Of a stretch of 10,528 nt of DNA, positions 1 through 5,763 are shown in pieces. Below the pieces are notes generated by a model. The model was not told the origin of the DNA. It worked only from the letters and a program-made list of their open reading frames with translations, and did no database searches. The position numbers were made by a program, and so were the translations under genes. How positions within the stretch are numbered: position 1 is the first letter of the stretch; each line of letters opens with the position of its first letter. The stretch spans positions 1 to 10,528 of the forward strand of contig CAZUSU010000027.1 of NCBI GenBank assembly GCA_964623315.1, given 5' to 3'. Source of the DNA: CAZUSU01 sp964623315 (lineage in GTDB: Bacteria > Patescibacteriota > Patescibacteriia > Magasanikbacterales > 2-02-FULL-50-9b).

Positions 1-168
1 GCCCGTGGAACGGGCGCCGCATCCCGGACACGACACTGCTTCGTTCTGGTACTCGGTGACCAACAGACGTATGGGCGGAATGTCCGCTACCTGGCGTTTG
101 TCCCAGACTAGTCCGGCTAGGCCGGACAGAGACGTGCCACAGGATAGGCAGGCCTCCGGGCGACAAAC
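1..168 (-). pseudogene. IS66-family transposase fragment (zinc-finger domain), cut at both ends
   Basis: Read on the minus strand from about 168 down to 1, one frame stays open and gives a segment of about 56 residues. It holds CLSC, then KRQVADIPPIRLLVTEY, then CPGCGARSTG. This is the zinc-finger binding domain of IS66 transposases, where two CxxC pairs flank an 'RQVxDLPPxxxxVTEH' core. Family knowledge: in the full protein this domain sits upstream of the DDE catalytic domain and binds DNA. Here there is no start codon: the same frame meets a TGA at 195-193, and the similarity begins at about VCRPEAC. The downstream catalytic part would lie left of the window, so only the 5' truncation is visible. 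It abuts a serine recombinase remnant on the other strand, which suggests one mobile element broke into or recombined with another. An assembly chimera is also possible. Confidence 0.72.
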
Positions 169-170
169 GT

Positions 171-803
171 TGCGGAAGTTGTAGTGCCACCGTCACCGCC
201 AAGTACACGACTAACCGCTACGGAAAGAGATACACGCACTACTTCTGCTGTCGGAAAGTTAAGCGTTACCAGTATTGCCCTGAGGGGGCGGTCCAGGAAG
301 TTGAACTTGAACGCCAGCTTCAGGAACGCCTCCAGGCGTTCCTGCCGCCACCGCGGTGGACGGCGAAGCTCCTCACCTATCTCGCACGCTGGGAGGGCAG
401 CCAGGAGGAAACCAATGCTCGGCTACGCCATGAACGCCAGCTGCGCCTGACTGCTAACGATCGCCAACTAGAGCGGCTCCGTGAGCTACTCGTCAAAAAC
501 ATCATCAGCGAGGAGGACTACCAGACGGACCGCCAGCGGCTACTCATGGATCGGCAGAAGCTCCTCGAGCACGACGACAACCTCACCAGCACCGCTTCAC
601 TTCTAGAACCTTACGAAGCGGCTATTTCTTTGCTCAATCAAGCACCTCGTCTCTTTAAGCAGGGCACGCCCGAGGAAAAACGGGAACTCATCACCGCGCT
701 GATATGGAACCTTGTTCTCGAGGGCAAAAAAGTCCGCATCACAGCAAAAAAACCATTCTCCTACATTGGAGAATGGTCACGGTTTCCTTCTATGTCGGGG
801 TAG
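171..803 (+). pseudogene. C-terminal remnant of a large serine recombinase (zinc ribbon plus coiled coil)
   Basis: The frame starting at 171 (TGC) is open for 210 codons to TAG at 801-803. It begins with CGSCSATVTAKYT, then YFCC and YQYCPEG. This is the recombinase zinc beta-ribbon of large serine integrases/resolvases. A charged, Gln/Glu/Arg-rich helical stretch of about 100 residues follows (for example QEVELERQLQERL and NDRQLERLRELL), then TPEEKRELITALIWNLVLEGK, typical of the C-terminal end of these proteins. The N-terminal catalytic resolvase domain (Ser nucleophile) and the Recombinase domain are absent: left of 171 this frame loses similarity and meets TGA at 57-59, while the minus strand encodes an IS66 fragment. 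ATG at 546 is internal and is not a credible start for a recombinase. I read this as a broken gene, non-functional for recombination. Its stop codon lies inside the tRNA-Pro acceptor stem. Confidence 0.75.
746..777 (-). terminator. Rho-independent terminator of the tRNA-Phe/tRNA-Pro transcript, inside the recombinase 3' end
   Basis: A perfect 10-bp inverted repeat, 752-761 (ACCATTCTCC) and 768-777 (GGAGAATGGT), encloses a 6-nt loop. On the minus strand the stem is followed directly by a run of T (complement of the A run at 746-751). This is a canonical intrinsic terminator about 18 nt downstream of the tRNA-Pro 3' end. The same bases encode the residues PFSYIGEW of the plus-strand recombinase. 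Confidence 0.85.
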
Positions 804-868
804 TGGGACTTGAACCCACAATCCCCTGGTCCCAAACCAGGTGCTCTAGCCAATTGAGCCATACCCCG
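795..868 (-). tRNA. tRNA-Pro (anticodon UGG)
   Basis: On the minus strand the gene begins CGGGGTA (868-862) and ends TACCCCG (802-796) plus discriminator A at 795, giving a perfect 7-bp acceptor stem with the C1:G72 pair typical of bacterial tRNA-Pro. The anticodon arm is CCTGG-TTTGGGA-CCAGG, so the anticodon is TGG. The T arm is GTGGG-TTCAAGT-CCCAC. CCA is not encoded (the next bases are CAT), so it would be added by a nucleotidyltransferase. No convincing promoter lies directly upstream. It is probably co-transcribed behind tRNA-Phe and ended by the hairpin at 746-777. Confidence 0.95.
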
Positions 869-874
869 TGATAA

Positions 875-953
875 GTCTGTAAAGTCATAAAGTCCATAAA
901 GTTTGTAAAGCACCAACCAACTTTTAACTTTAAGGACTTTTGAGACTTTCGAC
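875..953. repeat. Inverted array of TAAAGT-type repeats between tRNA-Pro and tRNA-Phe
   Basis: The left part carries TAAAGT(C) units at 880, 888, 897 and 906, spaced 8-9 nt. The right part carries the complementary ACTTT units at 927, 936 and 945, spaced 9 nt. The arms 881-903 and 926-949 match along almost their whole length with a few changes and one extra base. The tRNA-Phe/tRNA-Pro primary transcript could therefore fold into a long imperfect hairpin of about 25 bp with a loop of about 22 nt. There is no T run after it, so it is not a standard terminator. It may be a processing signal, a stable spacer or a dispersed genomic repeat. Confidence 0.7.
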
Positions 954-961
954 TATCACTG

Positions 962-1033
962 TGCCGCGGGCCAGAGTCGAACTGGCCACGCCTGCCTCTT
1001 CAGGGCAGCGCTCTACCGATGAGCTACCGCGGC
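962..1033 (-). tRNA. tRNA-Phe (anticodon GAA)
   Basis: Minus-strand gene with acceptor GCCGCGG (1033-1027) paired to CCGCGGC (969-963) and discriminator A at 962. The anticodon arm is CTGCC-CTGAAGA-GGCAG, giving anticodon GAA. The T arm is GCCAG-TTCGACT-CTGGC. The D loop is short. CCA is not encoded. It has its own promoter at 1042-1071, with transcription predicted to start only a few bases before the mature 5' end, and it probably reads on through the repeat array into tRNA-Pro. Confidence 0.94.
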
Positions 1034-1041
1034 GTGGTATG

Positions 1042-1071
1042 ATTGTACTCAATCTATGAGCCACTCGTCAA
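1042..1071 (-). promoter_or_regulatory. Promoter of tRNA-Phe (-35 TTGACG, -10 TACAAT)
   Basis: On the minus strand TTGACG (1071-1066) and TACAAT (1047-1042) are separated by 18 bp. Transcription would start at about 1035, two bases upstream of the mature tRNA-Phe end. The elements match the sigma70 consensus at 5 of 6 positions each. Confidence 0.75.
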
Positions 1072-1089
1072 CCGTGCTGAATTCTCCGG

Positions 1090-1118
1090 TTGCACGTTAA
1101 CAAAATAACGTATAGAAT
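1090..1118 (+). promoter_or_regulatory. Promoter of tRNA-Leu (-35 TTGCAC, -10 TAGAAT)
   Basis: TTGCAC at 1090-1095 and TAGAAT at 1113-1118 are separated by 17 bp. The predicted start at about 1125 gives a leader of about five bases before the tRNA. The region 1034-1129 otherwise holds only this and the divergent tRNA-Phe promoter. Confidence 0.65.
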
Positions 1119-1129
1119 CTGTGCGACGT

Positions 1130-1210
1130 GCCGCGATGGTGGAATGGTATACACAGGGGACTTAAAATCCCCCGCCGAAAGGCTTGTGGGTTCGAGTCCC
1201 GCTCGCGGCA
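1130..1210 (+). tRNA. tRNA-Leu (anticodon UAA)
   Basis: The acceptor GCCGCGA (1130-1136) pairs with TCGCGGC (1203-1209), with discriminator A at 1210. The anticodon arm is GGGGA-CTTAAAA-TCCCC, so the anticodon is TAA. A long variable arm (CCGCCGAAAGGCTTG region) marks it as class II, as expected for leucine. The T arm carries GGGTTCGAGTCCC. CCA is not encoded. It is convergent with the ribonucleotide-reductase-like gene, whose stop is about 25 bases away. No clear terminator is seen between them. Confidence 0.95.
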
Positions 1211-1233
1211 TTTAAATAACGGGCGCACGTTCA

Positions 1234-3540
1234 TTAAGCATTCACCGCCCCGCAATTATTGCACTTAAAATGTCCGCTGGCATGCACGGTGGTGTTGCCG
1301 CACCGCTCACACAACGGTGTTTCGTTGGATAAAAAAGCCGTTTGTTCGCCTACCTGCAGAGCACTCGCCCCGCCACCGGTATCAGCGTCGCGCGGCACTT
1401 GCGCCAAATCATCGCGCTTCAAATATTCCACCGCCAGCACGCGAAAAATATAATCCACAATTGACGTGCACATTTTGACGTTCGGGTGCGTGGTAAATCC
1501 GGACGGCTCAAAGCGCGTGTACGTAAATTTATCCACAAATTTTTCCAGCGGCACGCCGTGTTGCAGACCAATAGAAACGGCAATGGCAAAACAATTTAAT
1601 ACACTCCGAAACGCCGCGCCCTCGCGATACATGTCAATAAAAATTTCACCCAATTCGCCGTCGGCATATTCGCCCGTGCGCAAATATACCTGCTGATTCC
1701 CAACCGTTGCTTCTATGGTAAAGCCGGCGCGCTTGGACGGCAATGCGCGGCGCATGCCAAATTGCAAACCGGCGCCACTCGTTGCGCGTAACTGATCAAT
1801 CTGCACGCGTGCGTTTTGTAATTGAGTGCGTAATTCCTCCAGTTCTGATTCATGTTGGCAGGGCGTGCTTGACGGGATAAAGGATTCTGGCATATGAGGC
1901 AATACGGAAATTAGTTCTGGTTCGGGCATAATGGCCGTTTCCACCTCTATAGTACACCCATCGCGATAAACTGCAACTTCCTTAAGCGCACTGCGCCACG
2001 CCAACTGCCACGCTTCCTTAATATGCTCGGGAGTTGCCTCGCGCGGCAAATGGACTGTTTTACGCACCACTCCGGAAATAAACGGCTGAACAGCCGCCGC
2101 CATGGCAACGTGCGCCGATAACCGATGTCCGGTAGCAAAAATAGGTGCGCTTTCCGGTTTGATGTGCGGTGCGCCAACAACTGTTTTTGTGCCGCACACA
2201 TACCGATTCGCTTCTGCAATATGTTCATCGGTAAACCCAATAGCACGCAACACGTTAAACGAAACGTCTTGCGCGTGTACGAGCGGAATACCAAGCCGTG
2301 CAACCAATTCTTCACCGAGCGTCAACACATTAAATGCATATTGCAAATCAAACACGCGGGGCAGTTCTCGCTCAATACGCGCAATATCGCCGACAGAAAA
2401 ACCACGCGCGGTAAGTTCCCCATGATTAATATGCGGTGCACCAGAGAGCGTATTAGTGCCACAAACATAGCGTACAACATCATCGCGCAACGCGCCGGTT
2501 ATACCAAGCGTCGTGAGCGCCGTAACGACTGACGGATGCAGGAGACGCTCATAAGAGCCGTCTATATTTTTACGAAATAAAACAATTTCCTGCAGGGGCT
2601 CGCATCCGGCGGTAATCCCCAAAAGGTCATGCACCGCGTCGCCGTGTGAATCAATGATGGTGACGTTTGCATTACGAAATCCATAAATCTCTCCCAATTC
2701 CAGCGCACGATCCCATACGAGTCGCGCGGCTTTTAATAAATATACCGGACACGCTTCACCTGCGAGGCGTTGCGGCGCAATAGTTAATTTTTCATATTCT
2801 TCATCGTTGGCGCTATACGCCGCGCGCCGCCGATTGCGCACCACGCGCAAAAAATTACCGCGATCCGCCGTGTATGCCGCACAGGCGCCAAAATATTTTG
2901 CTAATTCTGCACTGGTCAAAAGCGCCTCGCCCGTAGCAATGGCGCAAATTGCCGCCGCAACAGTACGCGCCGGCGCGCTATCGTATGGCATGCCGGCGGC
3001 CATAAATAATCCACCGGAAATATTGGTGGGTGCAAGCGCAATGGCGCGTGTTTCATCTGTGGCGTCCGTGCCTAACAAAGCATCATGTGCAATAATCAGC
3101 AGTCGCACCACATGACGAAACGAATCAATATCAAAGACGTAAGTGCGCGGGTCAAAGAATGCGCCAATATTAAGCGCCATGGCCGAACCCTCTCGCGACG
3201 CCCCACGCGTGACGGCCCACTGTTCTGATGTTTCTTCAAAACGAACGGCATATTCTGGCTCACGCCATGCGGCGCGTGCGTGCTGTTCCCAATGCGAAAT
3301 TTGTGTTGGTTCTGCAGTGGTCAGTGCGCGAGACATTGCGGCGTCAACCGTAATTGCCGTACCGGAAGTAAATTCGTGAATCCACGCCATACGATTTTCT
3401 AGGACAAACGCCAACTCATCACGCACCGCAAGAGCGATGAACGGTATATTAGCCACTTGTTCAAACCATACCCGTTCTGCGTCGTGGGTGATAGGGTGTG
3501 ATTCGCCTTCACGGGTAAACCGCCGCGGTATTACTATCAT
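1234..3540 (-). CDS. Class II (B12-type) ribonucleotide reductase homologue lacking catalytic residues
   Basis: 768 residues from ATG at 3540. An upstream in-frame ATG at 3603 would lie inside the ruvB promoter region, and the chosen N-terminus MIVIPRRFTREGES resembles the 'MxIxRRFTxxGxSP' start of adenosylcobalamin-dependent reductases of about 1200 residues. From about residue 120 it follows that family: FDIDSFRHVVRLL, NISGGLFMAAGMPYD, LRVVRNRRRAAY, two YVCGTxTxxGAPHI motifs (358-371 and 447-460), AAAVQPFISG and AVYRDG. A short charged helix lies at about 564-584. The C-terminal TSCPD/NrdJ-Z-like domain (about 604-710) is strongly conserved (VYLRTGEYADGELGEIFIDM). A CxxC-CxxC ribbon closes the protein (C744, C747, C760, C763). 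The NPCSE active-site loop and partner cysteines are missing: residues 1-198 contain no Cys. The phosphate-binding APTGTI is replaced by IDSHGD. The final redox cysteines after the ribbon are also gone. By inference it is not a reductase; a regulatory or structural role is open. Confidence 0.85.
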   Translation of the reverse strand: MIVIPRRFTREGESHPITHDAERVWFEQVANIPFIALAVRDELAFVLENRMAWIHEFTSGTAITVDAAMSRALTTAEPTQISHWEQHARAAWREPEYAVRFEETSEQWAVTRGASREGSAMALNIGAFFDPRTYVFDIDSFRHVVRLLIIAHDALLGTDATDETRAIALAPTNISGGLFMAAGMPYDSAPARTVAAAICAIATGEALLTSAELAKYFGACAAYTADRGNFLRVVRNRRRAAYSANDEEYEKLTIAPQRLAGEACPVYLLKAARLVWDRALELGEIYGFRNANVTIIDSHGDAVHDLLGITAGCEPLQEIVLFRKNIDGSYERLLHPSVVTALTTLGITGALRDDVVRYVCGTNTLSGAPHINHGELTARGFSVGDIARIERELPRVFDLQYAFNVLTLGEELVARLGIPLVHAQDVSFNVLRAIGFTDEHIAEANRYVCGTKTVVGAPHIKPESAPIFATGHRLSAHVAMAAAVQPFISGVVRKTVHLPREATPEHIKEAWQLAWRSALKEVAVYRDGCTIEVETAIMPEPELISVLPHMPESFIPSSTPCQHESELEELRTQLQNARVQIDQLRATSGAGLQFGMRRALPSKRAGFTIEATVGNQQVYLRTGEYADGELGEIFIDMYREGAAFRSVLNCFAIAVSIGLQHGVPLEKFVDKFTYTRFEPSGFTTHPNVKMCTSIVDYIFRVLAVEYLKRDDLAQVPRDADTGGGASALQVGEQTAFLSNETPLCERCGNTTVHASGHFKCNNCGAVNA

Positions 3541-3554
3541 AGTACTGCGCAGTA
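3532..3554. promoter_or_regulatory. Two overlapping palindromes at the RNR-like gene start (possible operator)
   Basis: TACTGCGCAGTA (3543-3554) is a perfect 12-bp palindrome that overlaps the minus-strand -10 element. TACTAT-C-ATAGTA (3532-3544) is a second palindrome centred on the start codon. Their position over the -10 and start site suits a repressor site, but no regulator is identified here. Confidence 0.4.
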
Positions 3555-3559
3555 TAACA
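3551..3559 (-). promoter_or_regulatory. Extended -10 promoter of the RNR-like gene
   Basis: On the minus strand TG-T-TATACT (3559-3551) is an extended -10 element. No good -35 is visible 16-18 bp upstream. Transcription would start at about 3544, leaving about four bases before the ATG at 3540. The message would be leaderless or nearly so, which fits the lack of a Shine-Dalgarno site. Confidence 0.55.
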
Positions 3560-3606
3560 CGCTCATGGGATGCGGCCGGTGCAGTTTTCCACTCATTATC
3601 CACACG

Positions 3607-3615
3607 TGTTATACT
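3607..3615 (+). promoter_or_regulatory. Extended -10 promoter of ruvB
   Basis: TG-T-TATACT (3607-3615) is identical to the element used by the divergent gene. A weak -35 candidate is TTCCAC at 3587-3592 (17 bp). The start would be at about 3622, leaving a leader of about nine bases before ATG 3631 with no Shine-Dalgarno site. Confidence 0.55.
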
Positions 3616-3630
3616 CGGGCCACCTTACCT

Positions 3631-4641
3631 ATGCCGTTTTTGAAAGAAACCGAAGCGCCGGCCGATGAGCGTGTGCTTGAGAACGAACTGCGCCCGCGCA
3701 CACTTGTTGAATTTATTGGCCAAGACCACCTCAAGGCAACTCTGCGCATTTTTTTAGATGCCGCACACATGCGTGCAGAACCGCTTGATCATATTTTATT
3801 GTATGGCAATCCGGGCCTCGGCAAAACAACGCTGGCAAATATCATTTCGGCCGAAATGGGCCGCTCATGCCGCGTGACTTCCGGACCGGCGCTGGAAAAG
3901 GTCGGCGACCTTGCCGGCATTCTCACCTCGCTACAAACCGGCGACGTTTTATTTATTGATGAAATTCATCGGCTCAATCGCACCATTGAAGAGGTGTTAT
4001 ATCCGGCGCTGGAAGATTTTGCGCTGGACTTAACCATCGGCAAAGGGCCGGGTGCCCAGACATTGCGCATGCAACTCAATCGCTTTACGTTAATTGGCGC
4101 CACGACGCGGCCTTCATTAATATCTTCGCCACTGCGCGACCGTTTTGGCGCCACGTTTCAATTGGATTTTTACGGCGACAACGATATGCATCGCATTATT
4201 GAGCGTTCGGCGCGCATTTTAGGAGTTGTCATAACGCCGGATGCGGTGGCGCAGTTGTCGCCGGCGACCCGTCGCACGCCGCGTATTGCCAATCGCCTCT
4301 TGCGCCGCGTGCGTGATGTTACGCAAGTAGCAAAAAAACAGCATGCTGATGCCGATCTCGTAAAAAAAACGCTGGACATGTTACAGGTTGATGCGTTAGG
4401 TCTTGACCACGGCGACCGAAAAATTTTGCACACCATAATAGAAACGTTTCGCGGCGGGCCGGTAGGGTTATCTACCTTGGCGGCCGCTGTTGCACAAGAA
4501 ATGGAAACGCTGGAGCTGGTGCACGAACCGTATTTACTGCAAATTGGTATGCTGGAGCGCACGCCGAAAGGCCGCACCGCCACGGAACGCGCCTATCAGC
4601 ATTTGGGTGTTCCGTTTGCGGGCGCGTCGCGGTTAGTGTAA
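3631..4641 (+). CDS. ruvB: Holliday junction branch-migration helicase RuvB
   Basis: 336 residues, the normal RuvB length. RuvB is the hexameric AAA+ motor that, with RuvA, drives branch migration of Holliday junctions in recombinational repair. Visible motifs: Walker A GNPGLGKTT (59-67), Walker B FIDEIH (108-113), sensor 1 GATTR (156-160), SPLRDRFG with the arginine-finger region (166-173), sensor 2 TPRIANRLLRR (216-226), and a C-terminal winged helix with GGPVGL (275-280) and EPYLLQIGMLERTPKGR (299-315). The start was placed at ATG 3631 because MPFLKETEAP leads directly into the conserved LRPRTLVEFIGQ; the in-frame ATG at 3565 adds a non-conserved tail that would lie upstream of the promoter. 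ruvA and ruvC are not adjacent. The gene starts a plus-strand run with two small membrane-protein genes, 10 bases before the first of them. The usual 'GTPRIAN' Gly is Arg here, a small oddity. Confidence 0.97.
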   Translation: MPFLKETEAPADERVLENELRPRTLVEFIGQDHLKATLRIFLDAAHMRAEPLDHILLYGNPGLGKTTLANIISAEMGRSCRVTSGPALEKVGDLAGILTSLQTGDVLFIDEIHRLNRTIEEVLYPALEDFALDLTIGKGPGAQTLRMQLNRFTLIGATTRPSLISSPLRDRFGATFQLDFYGDNDMHRIIERSARILGVVITPDAVAQLSPATRRTPRIANRLLRRVRDVTQVAKKQHADADLVKKTLDMLQVDALGLDHGDRKILHTIIETFRGGPVGLSTLAAAVAQEMETLELVHEPYLLQIGMLERTPKGRTATERAYQHLGVPFAGASRLV

Positions 4642-4651
4642 AATTATACAC

Positions 4652-4906
4652 ATGTTCTCAATTCCACTGTACATTTTTTTAATCGCCTTTGCGCTTTTTT
4701 TGATCATTTTTATTTTATTCTCCCTCGCAAACGTGTATCATATTGTTTCTACCTCCTCTTATAGTGCGCCGGTATTACTCGTTACCACCATTACCGTTGC
4801 GTGGTGCTTGGGCATTATGGCGTTAACTTTTATTGGCACGAGCGAGGCGCGTTGGAACGCCAACATGGTAGTACTCGGATCAAGCGATTTTATTTCTTTT
4901 GAGTAG
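4652..4906 (+). CDS. Small two-helix membrane protein, function unknown
   Basis: 84 residues with two clear hydrophobic spans, about 3-28 (IPLYIFLIAFALFLIIFILFS) and about 39-63 (APVLLVTTITVAWCLGIMALTF). The short loop between them carries Tyr/His/Ser, and the tail is polar, ending SSDFISFE. I do not recognise a family motif. It starts 10 bases after ruvB and ends one base before the ATG of the PH-domain gene, so the three genes are probably one transcript. The close pairing with a PH-domain membrane protein suggests a membrane partner for it; that is inference. There is no Shine-Dalgarno site; the start is the only plausible ATG. Confidence 0.75.
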   Translation: MFSIPLYIFLIAFALFLIIFILFSLANVYHIVSTSSYSAPVLLVTTITVAWCLGIMALTFIGTSEARWNANMVVLGSSDFISFE

Positions 4907-4907
4907 T

Positions 4908-5474
4908 ATGCGTTTAAAAGAGCTGATCAAACAAAAGCCAAATGAAAAACTTCTGTCAGTCATACGGCGTCACCCACTCACCTTTGTATCAACGGTTTTT
5001 ATGTATCTTCTGCTCGCGGTTATACCAATGGCGTTTTATTTTTTCATTCAAAACGCGGCGCCAAATGTTTTAACCGACCCCAATGCGCGCGCGCTGTTAA
5101 CATTAGGATGGGCCGTGTACGAACTTTCAATAGCGCTCTTTTTTTACGCCAGTTTTTTGGTGTATTATTTGGATATGCTCATTATAACCAACGAACGCAT
5201 GGTGGAGGTTTCGCAAGAAAATTTATTTTCACGAAAGGTGTCGGAGTTGGAACTTTTTAAAATTCAAGATGCGACGAGCAATGTGCAAGGTTTTGTGGCT
5301 ACAATCTTTAAATACGGCACGCTGGACGTACAAACGGCTGGCGAACAAAAACATTTTATTTTTGAGGACATCCCCCGCGTACACGACGTGCGGCGCACGC
5401 TGATGCATTTGGCGGATGAGGATCGCGGTAGATTACGTGGCGGGGTTGGCGGGGTTGGCGGGAGAAATGCTTGA
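4908..5474 (+). CDS. Membrane protein with bacterial PH-like domain (bPH2/YdbS-like)
   Basis: 188 residues from ATG 4908. An in-frame TTG at 4899 would add three residues and overlap the previous gene. A short basic N-terminus (KQKPNEK, RRHP) precedes two membrane spans at about 24-48 and 62-88. The region 89-170 then follows the bacterial PH fold: DMLIITNERMVEV, LFSRKVSELELFKIQDA, FKYGTLDVQTAG, FIFEDIPRVHDVRRTL. The family (YdbS/YdbT-like) is widespread and poorly understood; the domain faces the cytoplasm by analogy. The C-terminus is a Gly/Val tail RGGVGGVGG encoded by a 9-bp tandem repeat. The TGA stop (5472-5474) lies inside the -35 of the next promoter. Confidence 0.85.
   Translation: MRLKELIKQKPNEKLLSVIRRHPLTFVSTVFMYLLLAVIPMAFYFFIQNAAPNVLTDPNARALLTLGWAVYELSIALFFYASFLVYYLDMLIITNERMVEVSQENLFSRKVSELELFKIQDATSNVQGFVATIFKYGTLDVQTAGEQKHFIFEDIPRVHDVRRTLMHLADEDRGRLRGGVGGVGGRNA
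5439..5462 (+). repeat. Tandem 9-bp repeat GGCGGGGTT encoding Gly-Gly-Val
   Basis: Two full copies (5439-5447, 5448-5456) plus a partial third. The repeat is in frame with the PH-domain gene and encodes its GGV tail. A 9-bp unit can change copy number without a frameshift. The closely spaced G runs could also form a quadruplex. Confidence 0.75.
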
Positions 5475-5499
5475 CAAGCCATTTTGAAATGTGTAACAT
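5471..5499 (+). promoter_or_regulatory. Promoter of the toxin-antitoxin-like pair
   Basis: TTGACA (5471-5476, full consensus) and TAACAT (5494-5499) are separated by 17 bp. The start would be near 5506, about 12 bases before ATG 5518. There is no Shine-Dalgarno site. Confidence 0.7.
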
Positions 5500-5514
5500 T
5501 TTTGTTACACATTT
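5487..5514. promoter_or_regulatory. Inverted repeat over the antitoxin promoter (likely operator)
   Basis: The arms AAATGTGTAACA (5487-5498) and TGTTACACATTT (5503-5514) are perfect 12-bp inverted repeats around TTTT. They cover the -10 and the predicted start site. Antitoxins of the Phd/YefM type commonly repress their own operon by binding such palindromes. No T run follows, so it is not a normal terminator. Confidence 0.65.
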
Positions 5515-5517
5515 GAT

Positions 5518-5763
5518 ATGCACACAATTGGCCTTCGGGAACTCCGCCACAATCTCAATACCTATATAAAACTGGTTCAAGGTGGCGCAACTATTACGGT
5601 GATGCGCAACAAATTTTGTGCTTTTATGATGATCCCATCGCGTGATGAGAACAGAGAATGGAAAATTATAACTGATTTTACAAAAATTCAAGCCGGTGGC
5701 ATTTTGCTTGATGATATTTTAAAGGAGTATGCTGAAAAACCTATTGAGCCGCATTCGCTATAG
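5518..5763 (+). CDS. Phd/YefM-family type II antitoxin
   Basis: 81 residues. The N-terminus MHTIGLRELRHNLNTYIKLVQGGATITVMRN follows the Phd/YefM antitoxin pattern, where the N-terminal part binds DNA as a dimer and the C-terminal tail wraps the toxin. The usual 'VTRRGKPVA' strand is VMRNKFCAF here. The tail AGGILLDDILKEYAEKP resembles the acidic, helical toxin-binding end. It sits behind its own promoter and palindrome, and the next gene overlaps its end by 35 bases in another frame, the usual antitoxin-toxin layout. Antitoxin is the best call; a solitary transcription repressor is the alternative. Confidence 0.75.
   Translation: MHTIGLRELRHNLNTYIKLVQGGATITVMRNKFCAFMMIPSRDENREWKIITDFTKIQAGGILLDDILKEYAEKPIEPHSL

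Noticed and set aside
57..59. In-frame TGA in the recombinase frame, considered as UGA=Gly recoding
   Set aside because: The sequence left of 170 is IS66 on the other strand, so this frame is not coding there. Other genes in the window end in TGA, including two ATGA overlaps.
184..450. Open frame rich in Ser/Arg overlapping the recombinase remnant
   Set aside because: It is out of frame with the recombinase zinc ribbon and helical region and has no recognisable features, so it is a shadow frame.
1219..1232. Short AACG/CGTT hairpin between tRNA-Leu and the RNR-like gene
   Set aside because: Only four base pairs and no T run on either strand, so it does not support a terminator call.
2102..2532. 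Two plus-strand open frames inside the RNR-like gene
   Set aside because: They overlap strongly conserved reductase motifs on the minus strand and show no family pattern.
5487..5514. Inverted repeat considered as a terminator of the ruvB operon
   Set aside because: No T run follows the second arm, and it coincides with a -10 and start site, which fits an operator better.
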